A stretch of 64,000 nt of DNA from positions 310,001-374,000 of the forward strand of contig NZ_JXTG01000002.1 in assembly GCF_000833605.1 (NCBI RefSeq), read 5' to 3'. This DNA comes from Anoxybacillus ayderensis. Lineage in GTDB: Bacteria; Bacillota; Bacilli; Bacillales; Anoxybacillaceae. The notes beneath the pieces were generated by a model. The model was not told the origin of the DNA and did not search any database. It saw only the letters and a list, made by a program, of their open reading frames with translations. The position numbers were made by a program, and so were the translations under genes. Positions 47,914 through 56,590 of this stretch are shown in pieces (position 1 is the stretch's first letter; every line of letters begins with the position of its first letter).

Positions 47914-47950
47914 ACGAGCCCGGAATAAAAGCCGGGCTTATTCGTTTTTC
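47914..47950. terminator. Shared terminator yqkB / CDGSH gene
   Basis: AGCCCGG (47917-47923) pairs with CCGGGCT (47932-47938); the + side tail is TATTCGTTTTT. The stop codon of the convergent CDGSH gene lies at the right foot of the stem. Confidence 0.7.
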
Positions 47951-48144
47951 GGAGCGCGAACGACGGATTGGAATTTTCCTTTATGAGCTGCATCACAAAA
48001 TGGCATATTTTGTGAAAGTCCGCAACGACAGAGAGAAAATGTTTCTTTTGTTTCAAACTTGTTTCCTTCCATATCAATTAATTCAACATCTCCAGTCACA
48101 CGAAATGAACCGTTATCCATCACTTTAATTTGCACTTTCGCCAT
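47938..48144 (-). CDS. CDGSH-type iron-sulfur protein
   Basis: A 68-aa protein with the 2Fe-2S motif CRCGLSQNMPFCDAAH: three Cys and one His, with the usual CDGSH core reading CDAAH here. The N-terminal half is a beta strand region (MAKVQIKVMDNGSFRVTG). Such proteins bind a redox-active, pH-sensitive 2Fe-2S cluster; the physiological role in bacteria is unclear. ATG 48144 has GGAGGTGG six bases upstream. Convergent with yqkB, another iron-sulfur-linked gene. Confidence 0.88.
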   Translation of the reverse strand: MAKVQIKVMDNGSFRVTGDVELIDMEGNKFETKETFSLCRCGLSQNMPFCDAAHKGKFQSVVRAPKNE

Positions 48145-48298
48145 ATATTCCACCTCCTTGTATACCGTATATCGTATATACTATCTCGTTCTTATAAAGA
48201 TCGCAACTTTTTTTGTTTTAGAAGTGCTCTTTTCTTATTTTCCGATATTGAGTTAAAATAAGGATGTATACGTAATTGACATAGAAAGAGTGATTGTT

Positions 48299-48538
48299 GT
48301 GAATGATCAAGTGAATCGTCTTCGAAAAATAGTAAAGGAAAAAACATGGGTGTCGTTTTTGTACAATAACCATCCGTATAGTTTACTTCATTGGTCCGTT
48401 GCAGGATTTTCAAACGACGAACGCGATGTCTGGCTACTGCAAGATGAGATGACATTTGAAACACAATCGTTCGTGCAGTTAGATGAAGCGCTTGCGTGGA
48501 TTGAACAACATATGCCGCATATTACAGATATTTTATAA
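48299..48538 (+). CDS. yqkC: YqkC-like small protein
   Basis: This 79-aa soluble protein (VNDQVNRLRKIVKEKTWV, ALAWIEQHMPHITDIL) is conserved in position with B. subtilis YqkC; function unknown and family assignment by position and length. GTG 48299 has GAAAGAG eight bases upstream. It is divergent from the CDGSH gene; the 154-bp gap contains a GTATA-repeat palindrome near 48154-48181. Confidence 0.65.
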   Translation: MNDQVNRLRKIVKEKTWVSFLYNNHPYSLLHWSVAGFSNDERDVWLLQDEMTFETQSFVQLDEALAWIEQHMPHITDIL

Positions 48539-48562
48539 GGGGACGAATGTCCCCATTCTTAC
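48539..48562 (+). terminator. Short hairpin after yqkC
   Basis: GGGGAC and GTCCCC form a 6-bp stem around GAAT, followed by ATTCTT. Weak terminator; it also lies just beyond the stop of the convergent 39-aa gene. Confidence 0.5.
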
Positions 48563-48678
48563 TGCGGAGAATTTTGCCGTTTTGTCGGATGAATTGCTTT
48601 CTCTAATTCTTCCTTTGCAATGACAGGACGAACCGTATCGGCTGTCGGCTTTCCTTTTTGGCTTTTATTTTTTGCCAT
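48559..48678 (-). CDS. 39-aa basic small protein, unrecognised
   Basis: This gene encodes 39 aa starting MAKNKSQKGKPTADTVRPV and ending AIHPTKRQNSPQ. It is rich in Lys, Pro and Thr and lacks hydrophobic segments, so it is probably unstructured. A good ribosome-binding site (AAAGGAG, eight or nine bases before the ATG on the - strand) supports translation. Size and composition recall minor spore proteins, but I cannot assign a family. Confidence 0.68.
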   Translation of the reverse strand: MAKNKSQKGKPTADTVRPVIAKEELEKAIHPTKRQNSPQ

Positions 48679-48736
48679 AAAAGTTCACTCCTTTATGTTT
48701 TAGTCATGATTAGTTTGGAGAAAGGGGGAGATGTTT

Positions 48737-48931
48737 ATGCTAAAAGATCGATTAAATGAGCAACTGATCGCACAGCTTAAGCAAAAACAAAAGCAACTGC
48801 AAGAAGAAGAACAAAAACGAAAAGAAGAAGAGGAAGCAAAGCGCAAAGAAGAAGCTCGTAAGCGAGAAAAAAATAAAACGTTTGCCGAATGGTTAGAAGA
48901 AAGTGACTTAGATTGGCGAAAATTTAAATAA
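48737..48931 (+). CDS. yqkE: YqkE-like charged coiled-coil protein (DUF3886 type)
   Basis: A 64-aa protein whose middle is almost entirely Lys, Glu, Gln and Arg (QKQKQLQEEEQKRKEEEEAK), forming a single charged helix, and whose end is TFAEWLEESDLDWRKFK. It matches YqkE of B. subtilis in position and type; function unknown. ATG 48737 is eight bases from GGGGG; the ATG at 48731 is too close. Confidence 0.75.
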   Translation: MLKDRLNEQLIAQLKQKQKQLQEEEQKRKEEEEAKRKEEARKREKNKTFAEWLEESDLDWRKFK

Positions 48932-48955
48932 CCGAGGGCGAACGCCCTCGGTTAC
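48929..48955. terminator. Shared hairpin yqkE / yqkF
   Basis: TAACCGAGGGC and GCCCTCGGTTA form a perfect 11-bp stem around GAAC, containing both convergent stop codons. There is no long U tail on either side. Confidence 0.65.
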
Positions 48956-49866
48956 CGATGATCAGTAAACATCGTTTGTTTTGTCAGTTGTTTTAAGACA
49001 GCCATTTGTTCATCGCTCAATGTTACTGATTGCGCAGCGACGTTTTCGATTAGTTGCGATAATCGGCTTGCGCCTGGAACGACTGTTGCTACGGCTTCAT
49101 TTGCTAAACAAAAACGAAGGGCAATTGCCGTAAGCGTTTCGTTCGGAGCAACCGCTTTTAATTTTGGAATGAGCGTCACTAACTCGGCAAACGAATAATC
49201 GACATAGCCATTTTGTTTCGTATTTTCGCTTGCTTTTTCAATCGGACGTTCAGTTAATAATCCTTTCGCTAGCGGTCCGCGAGCAATGACGCTCACGTTA
49301 TGTTTCTTCAAAAGTGGAAACCATTCTTCAGCGCGGCGATCAAGTAAACTATACGGCATCATGACAGAAACGATGCGCGATCGCTTCACATATTCGCGAA
49401 TGACGTTTGGACGCATAGAGGAAATGCCGTAATAACGAATGATGCCCTCTTGTTGCAACTCCTCAAACGCCTCAATGGTTTCATCGATCGGATCATCAAT
49501 CGTTCCACCATGTAGTTGATATACATCAATATAATCGGTTTGTAATCGTCGTAAGCTATGTTTCACCGCTTCTTTTATGTATGCTTTTGACGGATCCCAC
49601 GTCCAGCCGTTTCCTTGTTCCGTCCAACGATTCCCTACTTTTGTCGCAACGATGACATCATGTCGTTTTCCTTTTAATGCTTTACCGACAATTTCTTCAT
49701 TTAACCCACGATCATATAAATCGGCTGTATCGAAGTAGTTTACTCCTTGATCGATCGCTTCATGAATGAGGCGAATCGCATCGTTTTCCGACGTACCGAG
49801 CGACATGCAGCCAAAGCCAATTTCACTTACATATAAGTTGGAATGTCCAAGTTTCCGTTTTTTCAT
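48952..49866 (-). CDS. yqkF: Aldo/keto reductase (YqkF)
   Basis: This 304-aa TIM-barrel oxidoreductase has GFGCMSLG at the N-terminus, the catalytic Asp/Tyr in NYFDTADLYDRG, Lys in VATKVG and a His in YQLHGGTID; NADPH-binding residues lie in the C-terminal VPGASRLSQLIENV. Substrate unknown. ATG 49866 has AAAAGGAG upstream. The longer TTG frame begins inside that site. Confidence 0.9.
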   Translation of the reverse strand: MKKRKLGHSNLYVSEIGFGCMSLGTSENDAIRLIHEAIDQGVNYFDTADLYDRGLNEEIVGKALKGKRHDVIVATKVGNRWTEQGNGWTWDPSKAYIKEAVKHSLRRLQTDYIDVYQLHGGTIDDPIDETIEAFEELQQEGIIRYYGISSMRPNVIREYVKRSRIVSVMMPYSLLDRRAEEWFPLLKKHNVSVIARGPLAKGLLTERPIEKASENTKQNGYVDYSFAELVTLIPKLKAVAPNETLTAIALRFCLANEAVATVVPGASRLSQLIENVAAQSVTLSDEQMAVLKQLTKQTMFTDHR

Positions 49867-49963
49867 GTCATCACTCCTTTTCAATCATTATAACGAATAA
49901 GTTTTCCATTTGTCTTTGCTCATGTAGTACAATGAAGAGGAAAAATAATTTGGTGGTGAAATG

Positions 49964-50503
49964 ATGGATCATTTATATGAAAAAACGATAAATCAAAAGC
50001 GCATATTTTCTGGGAAAGTGATTGACGTATATGTAGAAGATGTGTTGTTGCCAAACGGGGAAACGAGCAAGCGTGAAATTGTCAAACATCCTGGAGCGGT
50101 TGCGGTGCTTGCGATAACAGAAGAAAATAAAATGGTGCTCGTTCGCCAATATCGAAAAGCGTTAGAGCGCGTGCTTGTTGAAATTCCAGCTGGGAAGCTT
50201 GAAAAAGGAGAGGCACCGATCGAAACAGCGAAGCGCGAGCTAGAAGAAGAAACAGGATATGTATGCGAAAAAATGGAGCCACTTCACTCTTTTTACACGT
50301 CACCGGGGTTTGCAGATGAATTAGTACATATATTTCTTGCGAAAGGGTTAACGAAAAAAAGCGAAAAGCAAATGCTTGATGATGACGAGTTTGTCGATGT
50401 GCTTGAAGTGACGTTAGAAGAAGCGCTAAACATGGTCGAAGAAAAACAAATTTATGACGCAAAAACGATTTATGCGCTTTTATATTGGCAATTGCAGGCG
50501 TAA
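49964..50503 (+). CDS. nudF: ADP-ribose pyrophosphatase (Nudix)
   Basis: A 179-aa Nudix hydrolase cleaving ADP-ribose to AMP and ribose-5-phosphate. The Nudix box is complete (GKLEKGEAPIETAKR followed by ELEEETGY). FSGKVIDVYVEDVLLPNG and YTSPGFADE are typical of the NudF/YqkG group. GGTGG precedes the second of two adjacent ATGs, chosen here. A strong terminator separates it from spoIIM. Confidence 0.93.
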   Translation: MDHLYEKTINQKRIFSGKVIDVYVEDVLLPNGETSKREIVKHPGAVAVLAITEENKMVLVRQYRKALERVLVEIPAGKLEKGEAPIETAKRELEEETGYVCEKMEPLHSFYTSPGFADELVHIFLAKGLTKKSEKQMLDDDEFVDVLEVTLEEALNMVEEKQIYDAKTIYALLYWQLQA

Positions 50504-50528
50504 AGCGGTCATTGCGACCGCTTTTTGT
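50502..50528 (+). terminator. Terminator of nudF
   Basis: AAAGCGGTC and GACCGCTTT form a perfect 9-bp stem around ATTGC, ending in TTTTT-GTC. Confidence 0.88.
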
Positions 50529-50555
50529 CATATCACGATCCTTTTCCCATACAAT
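50527..50555 (+). promoter_or_regulatory. Sigma-E promoter of spoIIM
   Basis: GTCATATC (50527-50534) and CATACAAT (50548-50555) are 13 bp apart. This matches the sigma-E consensus (GTCATATT, 13-14 bp, CATACAAT) at all but one position. It fits mother-cell expression of spoIIM; the -35 touches the nudF terminator. Confidence 0.85.
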
Positions 50556-50586
50556 GTAGTAACAGAACGTGTAGGGGGATGGAGCG

Positions 50587-51231
50587 ATGAGAAAGCGATC
50601 ATGGACGACAACATGGGGCCAGCATGTACAAGAGCATTATACGACATACGTATTTACTGTCGTTCTTTTTGTGATGGGCGTTGTTTTTGGTGCGATTGTT
50701 GTCAATAGTTTAAGTTTCAGTCAAAAACAAGATTTATATTATTATTTAACGAATTTTTTTGGACAAGTGTCTGCGGGACATATTGCAAGTGCGCATGACG
50801 TATGGAAAGAAAGTTTTTTACAAAATTTAAAATATATTGGGCTGATGTGGATTTTAGCGATGTCGCTTGTAGGGTTACCAATTATTTTAATTTTATTATT
50901 TTTAAAAGGGCTTGTTGTCGGTTTTACTGTTGGATTTTTAGTCAATCAAATGGGATGGAACGGATTTTTGTTAGCTTTCGTATCTATCGTCCCACAAAAT
51001 ATTATTCTCGTTCCCGTTTTTATTATGATGGCGGCGATATCGATTTCGTTTTCTTTAAAAATGATTCGACATCAATTTGTGAAACGAACGCATGAGCCAA
51101 TTTTTCGAGCGATGCTTCGTTATACGTTTGTCATGTTGTCGTTTAGCATCGCGTTAGTGTTTGCATCTTCACTTGAAGCATACGTATCCCCGTTACTCAT
51201 GAAAGAAGTTGTACAATTAATAGAAAAATAA
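50587..51231 (+). CDS. spoIIM: Stage II sporulation protein M
   Basis: The 214-aa membrane protein is part of the SpoIIDMP machine that remodels septal peptidoglycan during engulfment. Five to six hydrophobic helices are visible (TVVLFVMGVVFGAIVVNSL, LPIILILLFLKGLVVG, a SpoIIM-typical VPQNIILVPVFIMMAA, and RYTFVMLSFSIALVFASSL). The ATG has GGGGGATGGAG upstream. Its sigma-E promoter lies between nudF and the gene. Confidence 0.94.
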   Translation: MRKRSWTTTWGQHVQEHYTTYVFTVVLFVMGVVFGAIVVNSLSFSQKQDLYYYLTNFFGQVSAGHIASAHDVWKESFLQNLKYIGLMWILAMSLVGLPIILILLFLKGLVVGFTVGFLVNQMGWNGFLLAFVSIVPQNIILVPVFIMMAAISISFSLKMIRHQFVKRTHEPIFRAMLRYTFVMLSFSIALVFASSLEAYVSPLLMKEVVQLIEK

Positions 51232-51239
51232 TTATTATT

Positions 51240-51277
51240 TAATAATCATTTTATTTATCAGTTTATAATCATTTTAT
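51240..51277 (+). promoter_or_regulatory. Two PerR/Fur-type boxes upstream of fur
   Basis: TAATAATCATTTTAT (51240-51254) and TTATAATCATTTTAT (51263-51277) each match the PerR box TTATAATnATTATAA at about 11-12 of 14 positions. The second abuts the -35. T at position 2 and A at 14 favour PerR over Fur (TGATAATnATTATCA). PerR control of fur is known in B. subtilis. Confidence 0.65.
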
Positions 51278-51278
51278 T

Positions 51279-51306
51279 TTGACACGTTCCTTTCTTTTGT
51301 TATAAT
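51279..51306 (+). promoter_or_regulatory. Strong sigma-A promoter of fur
   Basis: Consensus TTGACA (51279-51284) and consensus TATAAT (51301-51306) are 16 bp apart, with TG one base before the -10. It lies 30 bp before the start codon. Confidence 0.85.
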
Positions 51307-51335
51307 GAGAATGAGTAACGAGGGAGGGAATGAAA

Positions 51336-51788
51336 ATGGAAAGTCGCCTTGAACGAATTAAAAAACAATTGCATGCCGCAAGCTATAAATTAACGCCGCA
51401 ACGGGAAGCGACGGTACGTGTGTTGCTTGAACATGAGGAAGATCATTTAAGCGCGGAAGATGTTTACCTCCTCGTGAAAGAAAAAGCACCGGAAATAGGG
51501 TTAGCGACAGTATATCGCACGTTGGAGCTATTAACAGAATTGAAAATTGTCGATAAAATTAACTTCGGGGATGGCGTTTCCCGCTACGATCTTCGTAAGG
51601 AAGGTGCGGCGCATTTTCATCACCATTTAGTGTGCATTGAATGTGGGGCGGTTGATGAAATTCAAGAAGATTTATTAGAAGATGTCGAAGCGATTGTAGA
51701 ACGGGATTGGAATTTTAAAATTAAAGATCATCGTCTAACATTTCACGGCATTTGTTATCGTTGTCAAGAGAAGCATGAAGAACAGTAA
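51336..51788 (+). CDS. fur: Ferric uptake regulator Fur
   Basis: The 150-aa iron-sensing repressor is nearly identical to B. subtilis Fur in its core: YKLTPQREATVRVLLE winged helix, GLATVYRTLELL recognition helix, HFHHHLVCIECG metal site, and a second CxxC (CYRCQ). ATG 51336 is eight bases from AGGGAGG; the ATG at 51330 is too near. Regulated by upstream PerR-like boxes. Ends in a terminator. Confidence 0.97.
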   Translation: MESRLERIKKQLHAASYKLTPQREATVRVLLEHEEDHLSAEDVYLLVKEKAPEIGLATVYRTLELLTELKIVDKINFGDGVSRYDLRKEGAAHFHHHLVCIECGAVDEIQEDLLEDVEAIVERDWNFKIKDHRLTFHGICYRCQEKHEEQ

Positions 51789-51817
51789 ACCTTTTCGTCT
51801 ATGAAAAGGTTTTTTCA
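51788..51817 (+). terminator. Terminator of fur
   Basis: AACCTTTTC and GAAAAGGTT form a 9-bp stem around GTCTAT, followed by TTTTTC. Confidence 0.85.
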
Positions 51818-51885
51818 TTTATGTGTATAAAATGCGATGAAACGGGCATATCCTCTTACTATATGACAGTTGACGGAGGTATGCG

Positions 51886-52098
51886 ATGAGAAGAATGGTT
51901 GACGTGCTAAAAGTGTTTCTTTTATTTACGGGATGTACGATTTTATTTTATTATAGTATTGTATGGATGAGCGAGGAATATAACTATTACCGTCGTTACG
52001 ACGAGCCGATAGGATCAGCTGTGAAAGTATCGACGACTGAACGGCAAGAAACAAATTGGCTCGATCGACTGTTGCTTTTTTATCAAAACGGGGAGTAG
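51886..52098 (+). CDS. yqzK: YqzK-like small membrane protein (DUF4227 type)
   Basis: A 70-aa protein with one N-terminal transmembrane helix ([20 protein letters not shown]) and an external-looking charged tail ([15 protein letters not shown]). Position between fur and xerD and the pattern match YqzK/DUF4227; function unknown. GGAGGTATGCG precedes the ATG. The stop is one base before the xerD start, so they are coupled. Confidence 0.82.
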   Translation: MRRMVDVLKVFLLFTGCTILFYYSIVWMSEEYNYYRRYDEPIGSAVKVSTTERQETNWLDRLLLFYQNGE

Positions 52099-52099
52099 G

Positions 52100-53002
52100 A
52101 TGCGTGTGGAAGATCAAGTAAAAGATTTTATTCACTATTTAATTGTTGAGCGAAATTTAGCTCATAATACGATCGTATCATATGAACGTGACTTAAAAAA
52201 ATATGTTCAATATTTACAAAAAGTTGAGCAACGATGTCGTTGGAATGACGTCACCCGTTTTCATATTATGCAATTTTTAAAGTTTTTAAAAGAAAAAGGA
52301 AGCTCGCCGAAAACGATTGCGCGCCATCTCGCGTCTGTTCGATCGTTTCATCAATTTTTATTACGTGAAAAAGCAGCCGATCAAGATCCGACTGTTCATA
52401 TTGAAACGCCGCAACTGCCGCGAAAATTGCCAAACGTGTTGTCGATGGCGGAAGTTGAAGCGTTGTTGGAAGCGCCGAAACAAAATACCCCATTTAGCAT
52501 TCGCGATAAGGCGATGCTCGAGTTGTTATATGCGACCGGCATTCGCGTGAGCGAGCTTATTCAATTAAACGTATCGGACGTTCATTTAACGATGGGGTTT
52601 ATTCGTTGTTACGGAAAAGGACGGAAGGAGCGAATCGTTCCGATCGGAAAAATGGCGACAGAAGCATTAAAACGGTACATGGAACAAGGTCGTCCAGAGT
52701 TGTTGCAACGAAAAAAAGGAACGACAGATGCATTGTTTTTAAACCATCACGGCGAGCGCTTAACAAGACAAGGATGTTGGAAAATTTTAAAACGGCTCGC
52801 CCAAGAAGCAAATATTCAAAAAACGTTAACGCCACATACGTTGCGCCATTCATTTGCAACGCATTTATTAGAAAATGGCGCGGATTTACGCGCCGTGCAA
52901 GAAATGCTTGGACATGCAGATATTTCGACAACGCAAATTTATACGCACGTCACGAAAACGCGCTTAAAAGACGTGTACAAGCAGTTTCATCCGAGAGCAT
53001 AA
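52100..53002 (+). CDS. xerD: Tyrosine recombinase XerD
   Basis: The 300-aa recombinase resolves chromosome dimers at dif with XerC. A SAM-like N-terminal core-binding domain ([22 protein letters not shown]) precedes the catalytic domain with Arg in ATGIRVSEL, Lys in GKGRKER, HxxR in [13 protein letters not shown], His in LGHADISTT and nucleophile Tyr in QIYTHV. Full length and intact; the location next to fur/deoB matches B. subtilis ripX, so it is the housekeeping copy, not a phage integrase. Confidence 0.95.
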   Translation: MRVEDQVKDFIHYLIVERNLAHNTIVSYERDLKKYVQYLQKVEQRCRWNDVTRFHIMQFLKFLKEKGSSPKTIARHLASVRSFHQFLLREKAADQDPTVHIETPQLPRKLPNVLSMAEVEALLEAPKQNTPFSIRDKAMLELLYATGIRVSELIQLNVSDVHLTMGFIRCYGKGRKERIVPIGKMATEALKRYMEQGRPELLQRKKGTTDALFLNHHGERLTRQGCWKILKRLAQEANIQKTLTPHTLRHSFATHLLENGADLRAVQEMLGHADISTTQIYTHVTKTRLKDVYKQFHPRA

Positions 53003-53003
53003 C

Positions 53004-53035
53004 ACTGTGACGATGATTTGTCACAGTTTTTTTTA
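53004..53035 (+). terminator. Terminator of xerD
   Basis: ACTGTGAC and GTCACAGT form a perfect 8-bp stem around GATGATTT, followed by eight T. Confidence 0.9.
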
Positions 53036-53065
53036 TTGCAATTCATTATGAAAACGTTTTATAAT
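53036..53065 (+). promoter_or_regulatory. Sigma-A promoter of deoB-pupG-pdp with cre-like site
   Basis: TTGCAA (53036-53041) and consensus TATAAT (53060-53065) are 18 bp apart. The spacer contains TGAAAACGTTTTAT (53049-53062), 12 of 14 positions of a CcpA cre site, overlapping the -10. Catabolite repression of nucleoside use would fit. Confidence 0.65.
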
Positions 53066-53069
53066 TTAG

Positions 53070-53087
53070 TTGTCAGACTTCTGACAA
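53070..53087 (+). promoter_or_regulatory. Perfect 18-bp palindromic operator upstream of deoB
   Basis: TTGTCAGA-CT-TCTGACAA is a perfect inverted repeat beginning 5 bp after the -10, over the expected transcription start. Position and symmetry fit a dimeric repressor, possibly GntR-family by its TTGT...ACAA edges. The regulator gene is not in the window. Confidence 0.7.
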
Positions 53088-53161
53088 ATATGAATGATGC
53101 GTGATCTTGTTTCATAGTGGGCATGCTATGAAGCGAATGAAACGATTGGGGAGGTAAAACG

Positions 53162-54343
53162 GTGAAGCCTACATATAAACGTGTATTTTTAATTGTGATG
53201 GACTCAGTTGGAATTGGTGAAGCGCCAGATGCCGAAAAATATAACGACAAAGGTGCCGATACGCTTGGGCATATTGCCGAACATCGCGGAGGCTTACATA
53301 TGCCGAACATGGCGAAGTTAGGCTTAAGCAATATTCGTGAAATTCAAGGGATTCCAAAAGCAGAAAAGCCGCTTGCGTATTTTACGAAAATGCAAGAAGC
53401 GTCGGCTGGAAAAGATACAATGACAGGACATTGGGAGTTAATGGGTCTTCGCATTGATACGCCGTTTCAAGTGTTTCCTGACGGATTTCCAAAAGAGCTA
53501 ATTGATGAATTAGAAAAACGAACAGGAAGAAAAGTGATCGGGAATAAACCAGCAAGTGGCACAGCAATTATTGATGAGCTTGGCCCTGAACATATGGAAA
53601 CAGGTGCGCTTATTGTATATACGTCAGCCGATTCAGTGTTGCAAATCGCAGCGCATGAAGAAATTATTCCGTTAGAAGAATTGTATCGTATTTGTAAAAT
53701 TGCCCGCGAGCTAACGCTTGATGAAAAATATATGGTTGGTCGCGTCATTGCTCGTCCATTCATCGGAAAGCCAGGAAGTTTCCAACGGACAGCGAATCGT
53801 CACGATTATGCGTTAAAACCGTTTGGTCGTACAGTCATGAATGAATTACAAGATGCAGGCTACGACGTGATCGCCATCGGTAAAATTGCTGATATTTACG
53901 ATAACGAAGGTGTGACACAAACGTTGCGCACAAAATCAAACATGGACGGAATGGACAAATTAGTCGATACGTTACAAATGGACTTTACAGGACTCAGCTT
54001 CGTGAACCTTGTTGATTTCGATGCATTATACGGTCATCGTCGCGATCCAAAAGGATACGGCGATGCGTTAGAAGAGTTTGATGCCCGTTTACCAGAAGTG
54101 TTTGAACGTTTAAAAGAAGACGATTTATTAATTATTACGGCGGACCATGGAAATGACCCGGTTCATCATGGAACCGACCATACGCGCGAGTATGTACCAC
54201 TTCTCGTTTATAGTCCGAGCATGAACGGAGGAAAACAACTTCCATTGCGTGAAACGTTTGCAGACGTTGGAGCAACGATTGCGGAAAACTTCCGTGTAAA
54301 TATGCCGAAATACGGAACGAGCTTTTTACATGAGTTGAAATAA
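53162..54343 (+). CDS. deoB: Phosphopentomutase
   Basis: A 393-aa alkaline-phosphatase-superfamily enzyme interconverting ribose-1-phosphate and ribose-5-phosphate. Metal/active-site motifs: [13 protein letters not shown], the phosphorylated Thr in [11 protein letters not shown], and [21 protein letters not shown] 53162 has GGGGAGG upstream. It funnels the products of PupG and Pdp, encoded next, into central metabolism. Confidence 0.95.
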   Translation: MKPTYKRVFLIVMDSVGIGEAPDAEKYNDKGADTLGHIAEHRGGLHMPNMAKLGLSNIREIQGIPKAEKPLAYFTKMQEASAGKDTMTGHWELMGLRIDTPFQVFPDGFPKELIDELEKRTGRKVIGNKPASGTAIIDELGPEHMETGALIVYTSADSVLQIAAHEEIIPLEELYRICKIARELTLDEKYMVGRVIARPFIGKPGSFQRTANRHDYALKPFGRTVMNELQDAGYDVIAIGKIADIYDNEGVTQTLRTKSNMDGMDKLVDTLQMDFTGLSFVNLVDFDALYGHRRDPKGYGDALEEFDARLPEVFERLKEDDLLIITADHGNDPVHHGTDHTREYVPLLVYSPSMNGGKQLPLRETFADVGATIAENFRVNMPKYGTSFLHELK

Positions 54344-54356
54344 GGAGCGTGACAAA

Positions 54357-55181
54357 ATGAATCGAGCAGCAATTGAACAAGCCGCGCAATTTTTAAAAGA
54401 AAAGTTTCCAACTTCACCGCAAATCGGCTTAATTCTTGGCTCTGGTTTAGGTGTGTTGGCCGATGAAATTGAACAAGCGATTAAAATTCCGTACAGCGAT
54501 ATTCCAAATTTCCCTGTATCGACAGTCGAAGGACATGCCGGTCAACTTGTATACGGCCAGTTAGAAGGTGCGACTGTCATCGTGATGCAAGGGCGATTCC
54601 ATTATTATGAAGGATACAGTTTTGAAAAGGTAACATTCCCTGTACGCGTGATGAAAGCGCTTGGTGTTGAGCAATTAATTGTGACAAATGCGGCAGGCGG
54701 TGTAAATGAATCGTTTGAACCAGGCGATTTAATGATCATTTCAGATCATATTAATAACATGGGTGGCAATCCGCTTATCGGTCCGAATGATTCTGCCCTT
54801 GGTGTGCGCTTCCCAGACATGTCGGAAGCATATAGCAAACGACTTCGTCAACTCGCGAAAGATGTGGCAAATGAAATTGGATTGCGTGTGCGCGAAGGGG
54901 TATATGTTGCCAATACAGGTCCAGCATACGAAACACCAGCAGAAATTCGTATGATTCGCGTCATGGGCGGCGATGCAGTCGGTATGTCCACTGTGCCTGA
55001 AGTGATCGTTGCTCGCCATGGAGGAATGGAAGTGTTAGGCATTTCGTGCATTTCCAATATGGCTGCCGGCATTTTAGATCAGCCGCTCACACATGATGAA
55101 GTGATCGAAACGACAGAAAAAGTAAAAGCTGACTTTTTACGATTTGTAAAAGCGATCGTGCGCAACATGGCGAAAAAATAA
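54357..55181 (+). CDS. pupG: Purine-nucleoside phosphorylase (trimeric type)
   Basis: This 274-aa phosphorylase releases guanine or hypoxanthine plus pentose-1-phosphate. Phosphate-site GSGLGVLAD, VEGHAGQL and MQGRFHYYEGY; purine-site TNAAGGVN and VANTGPAYETPAEIRM are typical of the low-mass trimeric PNP. It is 13 nt after deoB with a ribosome-binding site AAGGAG. Confidence 0.95.
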   Translation: MNRAAIEQAAQFLKEKFPTSPQIGLILGSGLGVLADEIEQAIKIPYSDIPNFPVSTVEGHAGQLVYGQLEGATVIVMQGRFHYYEGYSFEKVTFPVRVMKALGVEQLIVTNAAGGVNESFEPGDLMIISDHINNMGGNPLIGPNDSALGVRFPDMSEAYSKRLRQLAKDVANEIGLRVREGVYVANTGPAYETPAEIRMIRVMGGDAVGMSTVPEVIVARHGGMEVLGISCISNMAAGILDQPLTHDEVIETTEKVKADFLRFVKAIVRNMAKK

Positions 55182-55199
55182 ACGAGAAGGTGAATGACG

Positions 55200-56501
55200 A
55201 TGAGAATGGTCGATTTAATTGAGAAAAAACGTGACGGCCACGCATTAACGAAAGAAGAAATTCATTTTATCATTGAAGGTTATACAAAAGGTGACATTCC
55301 TGACTATCAAATGAGCGCATTAGCGATGGCGATTTTTTTCCGCGGTATGAACGAAGAAGAAACAGCCGAATTAACGATGGCGATGGTACATTCAGGTGAT
55401 ACGATCGACCTTTCGAGAATTGAAGGAATTAAAGTGGATAAACACTCAACGGGCGGTGTGGGCGATACAACAACGTTAGTGTTAGGTCCACTTGTTGCCT
55501 CTGTCGGCGTTCCGGTTGCGAAAATGTCTGGCCGCGGTCTTGGTCACACAGGCGGAACAATTGATAAATTAGAATCTGTGCCAGGATTTCATGTTGAAAT
55601 TAGCAACGACGAATTTATTGAACTTGTAAATAAAAATAAAATTGCCGTTGTCGGTCAGTCCGGCAACTTAACGCCAGCCGATAAAAAATTGTATGCGCTT
55701 CGCGATGTAACAGCAACGGTCAACAGCATTCCGTTAATCGCTTCATCGATTATGAGCAAAAAAATTGCAGCCGGTGCAGATGCGATCGTGTTAGACGTAA
55801 AAACAGGTGCGGGCGCGTTTATGAAAGATTTAAACGATGCGAAAGCATTAGCGAAAGCGATGGTCGACATCGGAAACCGCGTTGGACGTAAAACGATGGC
55901 GATTATTTCTGATATGAGCCAACCGCTCGGTTATGCGATCGGAAATGCGCTTGAAGTAAAAGAAGCGATCGATACGTTAAAAGGGGAAGGCCCAGAAGAT
56001 TTACAAGAACTTTGTTTAGTACTTGGCAGCCATATGGTATATTTAGCTGGAAAAGCCTCTTCGCTTGAAGAAGCGCGCCATATGTTAGAACAAGCGATGA
56101 AAGACGGTTCAGCACTTCAAACGTTTAAAACGTTTTTAGCTGCACAAGGTGGCGATGCGTCCGTTGTTGATGATCCGAGCAAATTGCCTCAAGCGAAATA
56201 TGTGATTGAACTTGAGGCGAAAGAAGACGGGTACGTATCAGAAATCGTTGCCGATGCGATTGGAACGGCAGCGATGTGGCTCGGCGCTGGGCGCGCAACG
56301 AAAGAGTCGACGATTGATTTAGCGGTCGGTTTAGTGCTTCGTAAAAAAGTTGGCGATGCGGTGAAAAAAGGGGAATCGCTCGTTACGATTTACAGCAACC
56401 GTGAACAAATTGATGATGTGAAACAAAAACTATACGAAAACATTCGCATTTCAACGACACCTGTTCAAGCACCGACATTAATTTACGATAAAATTTCGTA
56501 A
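55200..56501 (+). CDS. pdp: Pyrimidine-nucleoside phosphorylase
   Basis: This 433-aa enzyme phosphorolyses uridine, thymidine and deoxyuridine. The signature region [17 protein letters not shown] and [17 protein letters not shown] (phosphate loop) are intact, as is the C-terminal [22 protein letters not shown] 55200 is eight bases from AAGGTG; the ATG at 55194 is too close. Last gene of the operon, followed by a terminator. Confidence 0.95.
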   Translation: MRMVDLIEKKRDGHALTKEEIHFIIEGYTKGDIPDYQMSALAMAIFFRGMNEEETAELTMAMVHSGDTIDLSRIEGIKVDKHSTGGVGDTTTLVLGPLVASVGVPVAKMSGRGLGHTGGTIDKLESVPGFHVEISNDEFIELVNKNKIAVVGQSGNLTPADKKLYALRDVTATVNSIPLIASSIMSKKIAAGADAIVLDVKTGAGAFMKDLNDAKALAKAMVDIGNRVGRKTMAIISDMSQPLGYAIGNALEVKEAIDTLKGEGPEDLQELCLVLGSHMVYLAGKASSLEEARHMLEQAMKDGSALQTFKTFLAAQGGDASVVDDPSKLPQAKYVIELEAKEDGYVSEIVADAIGTAAMWLGAGRATKESTIDLAVGLVLRKKVGDAVKKGESLVTIYSNREQIDDVKQKLYENIRISTTPVQAPTLIYDKIS

Positions 56502-56532
56502 CCTGAAGGATTCGTTCCTTCAGGTTTTCTTA
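56500..56532 (+). terminator. Terminator of the deoB operon
   Basis: AACCTGAAGGA and TCCTTCAGGTT form an 11-bp stem ending in TTCTT. The stop codon of pdp is at its left foot. Confidence 0.85.
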
Positions 56533-56533
56533 T

Positions 56534-56562
56534 GTATAAAAAAATAAAAAATGGAAAGGATG
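56534..56562 (+). promoter_or_regulatory. Candidate sigma-F/G promoter of dacF
   Basis: GTATA (56534-56538) matches the -35 GYWTA; GGAAAGGATG (56553-56562), 14 bp later, matches GGnRAnAnTW at all but two positions. Forespore control of dacF in B. subtilis supports it. Confidence 0.5.
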
Positions 56563-56590
56563 GCAAGTATAAAGAAATGGAGGGTTGGAG

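Noticed and set aside
52100-53002. XerD as integrase of a mobile island
   Set aside because: Position between yqzK and deoB and full similarity to the chromosomal XerD argue for the core recombinase.
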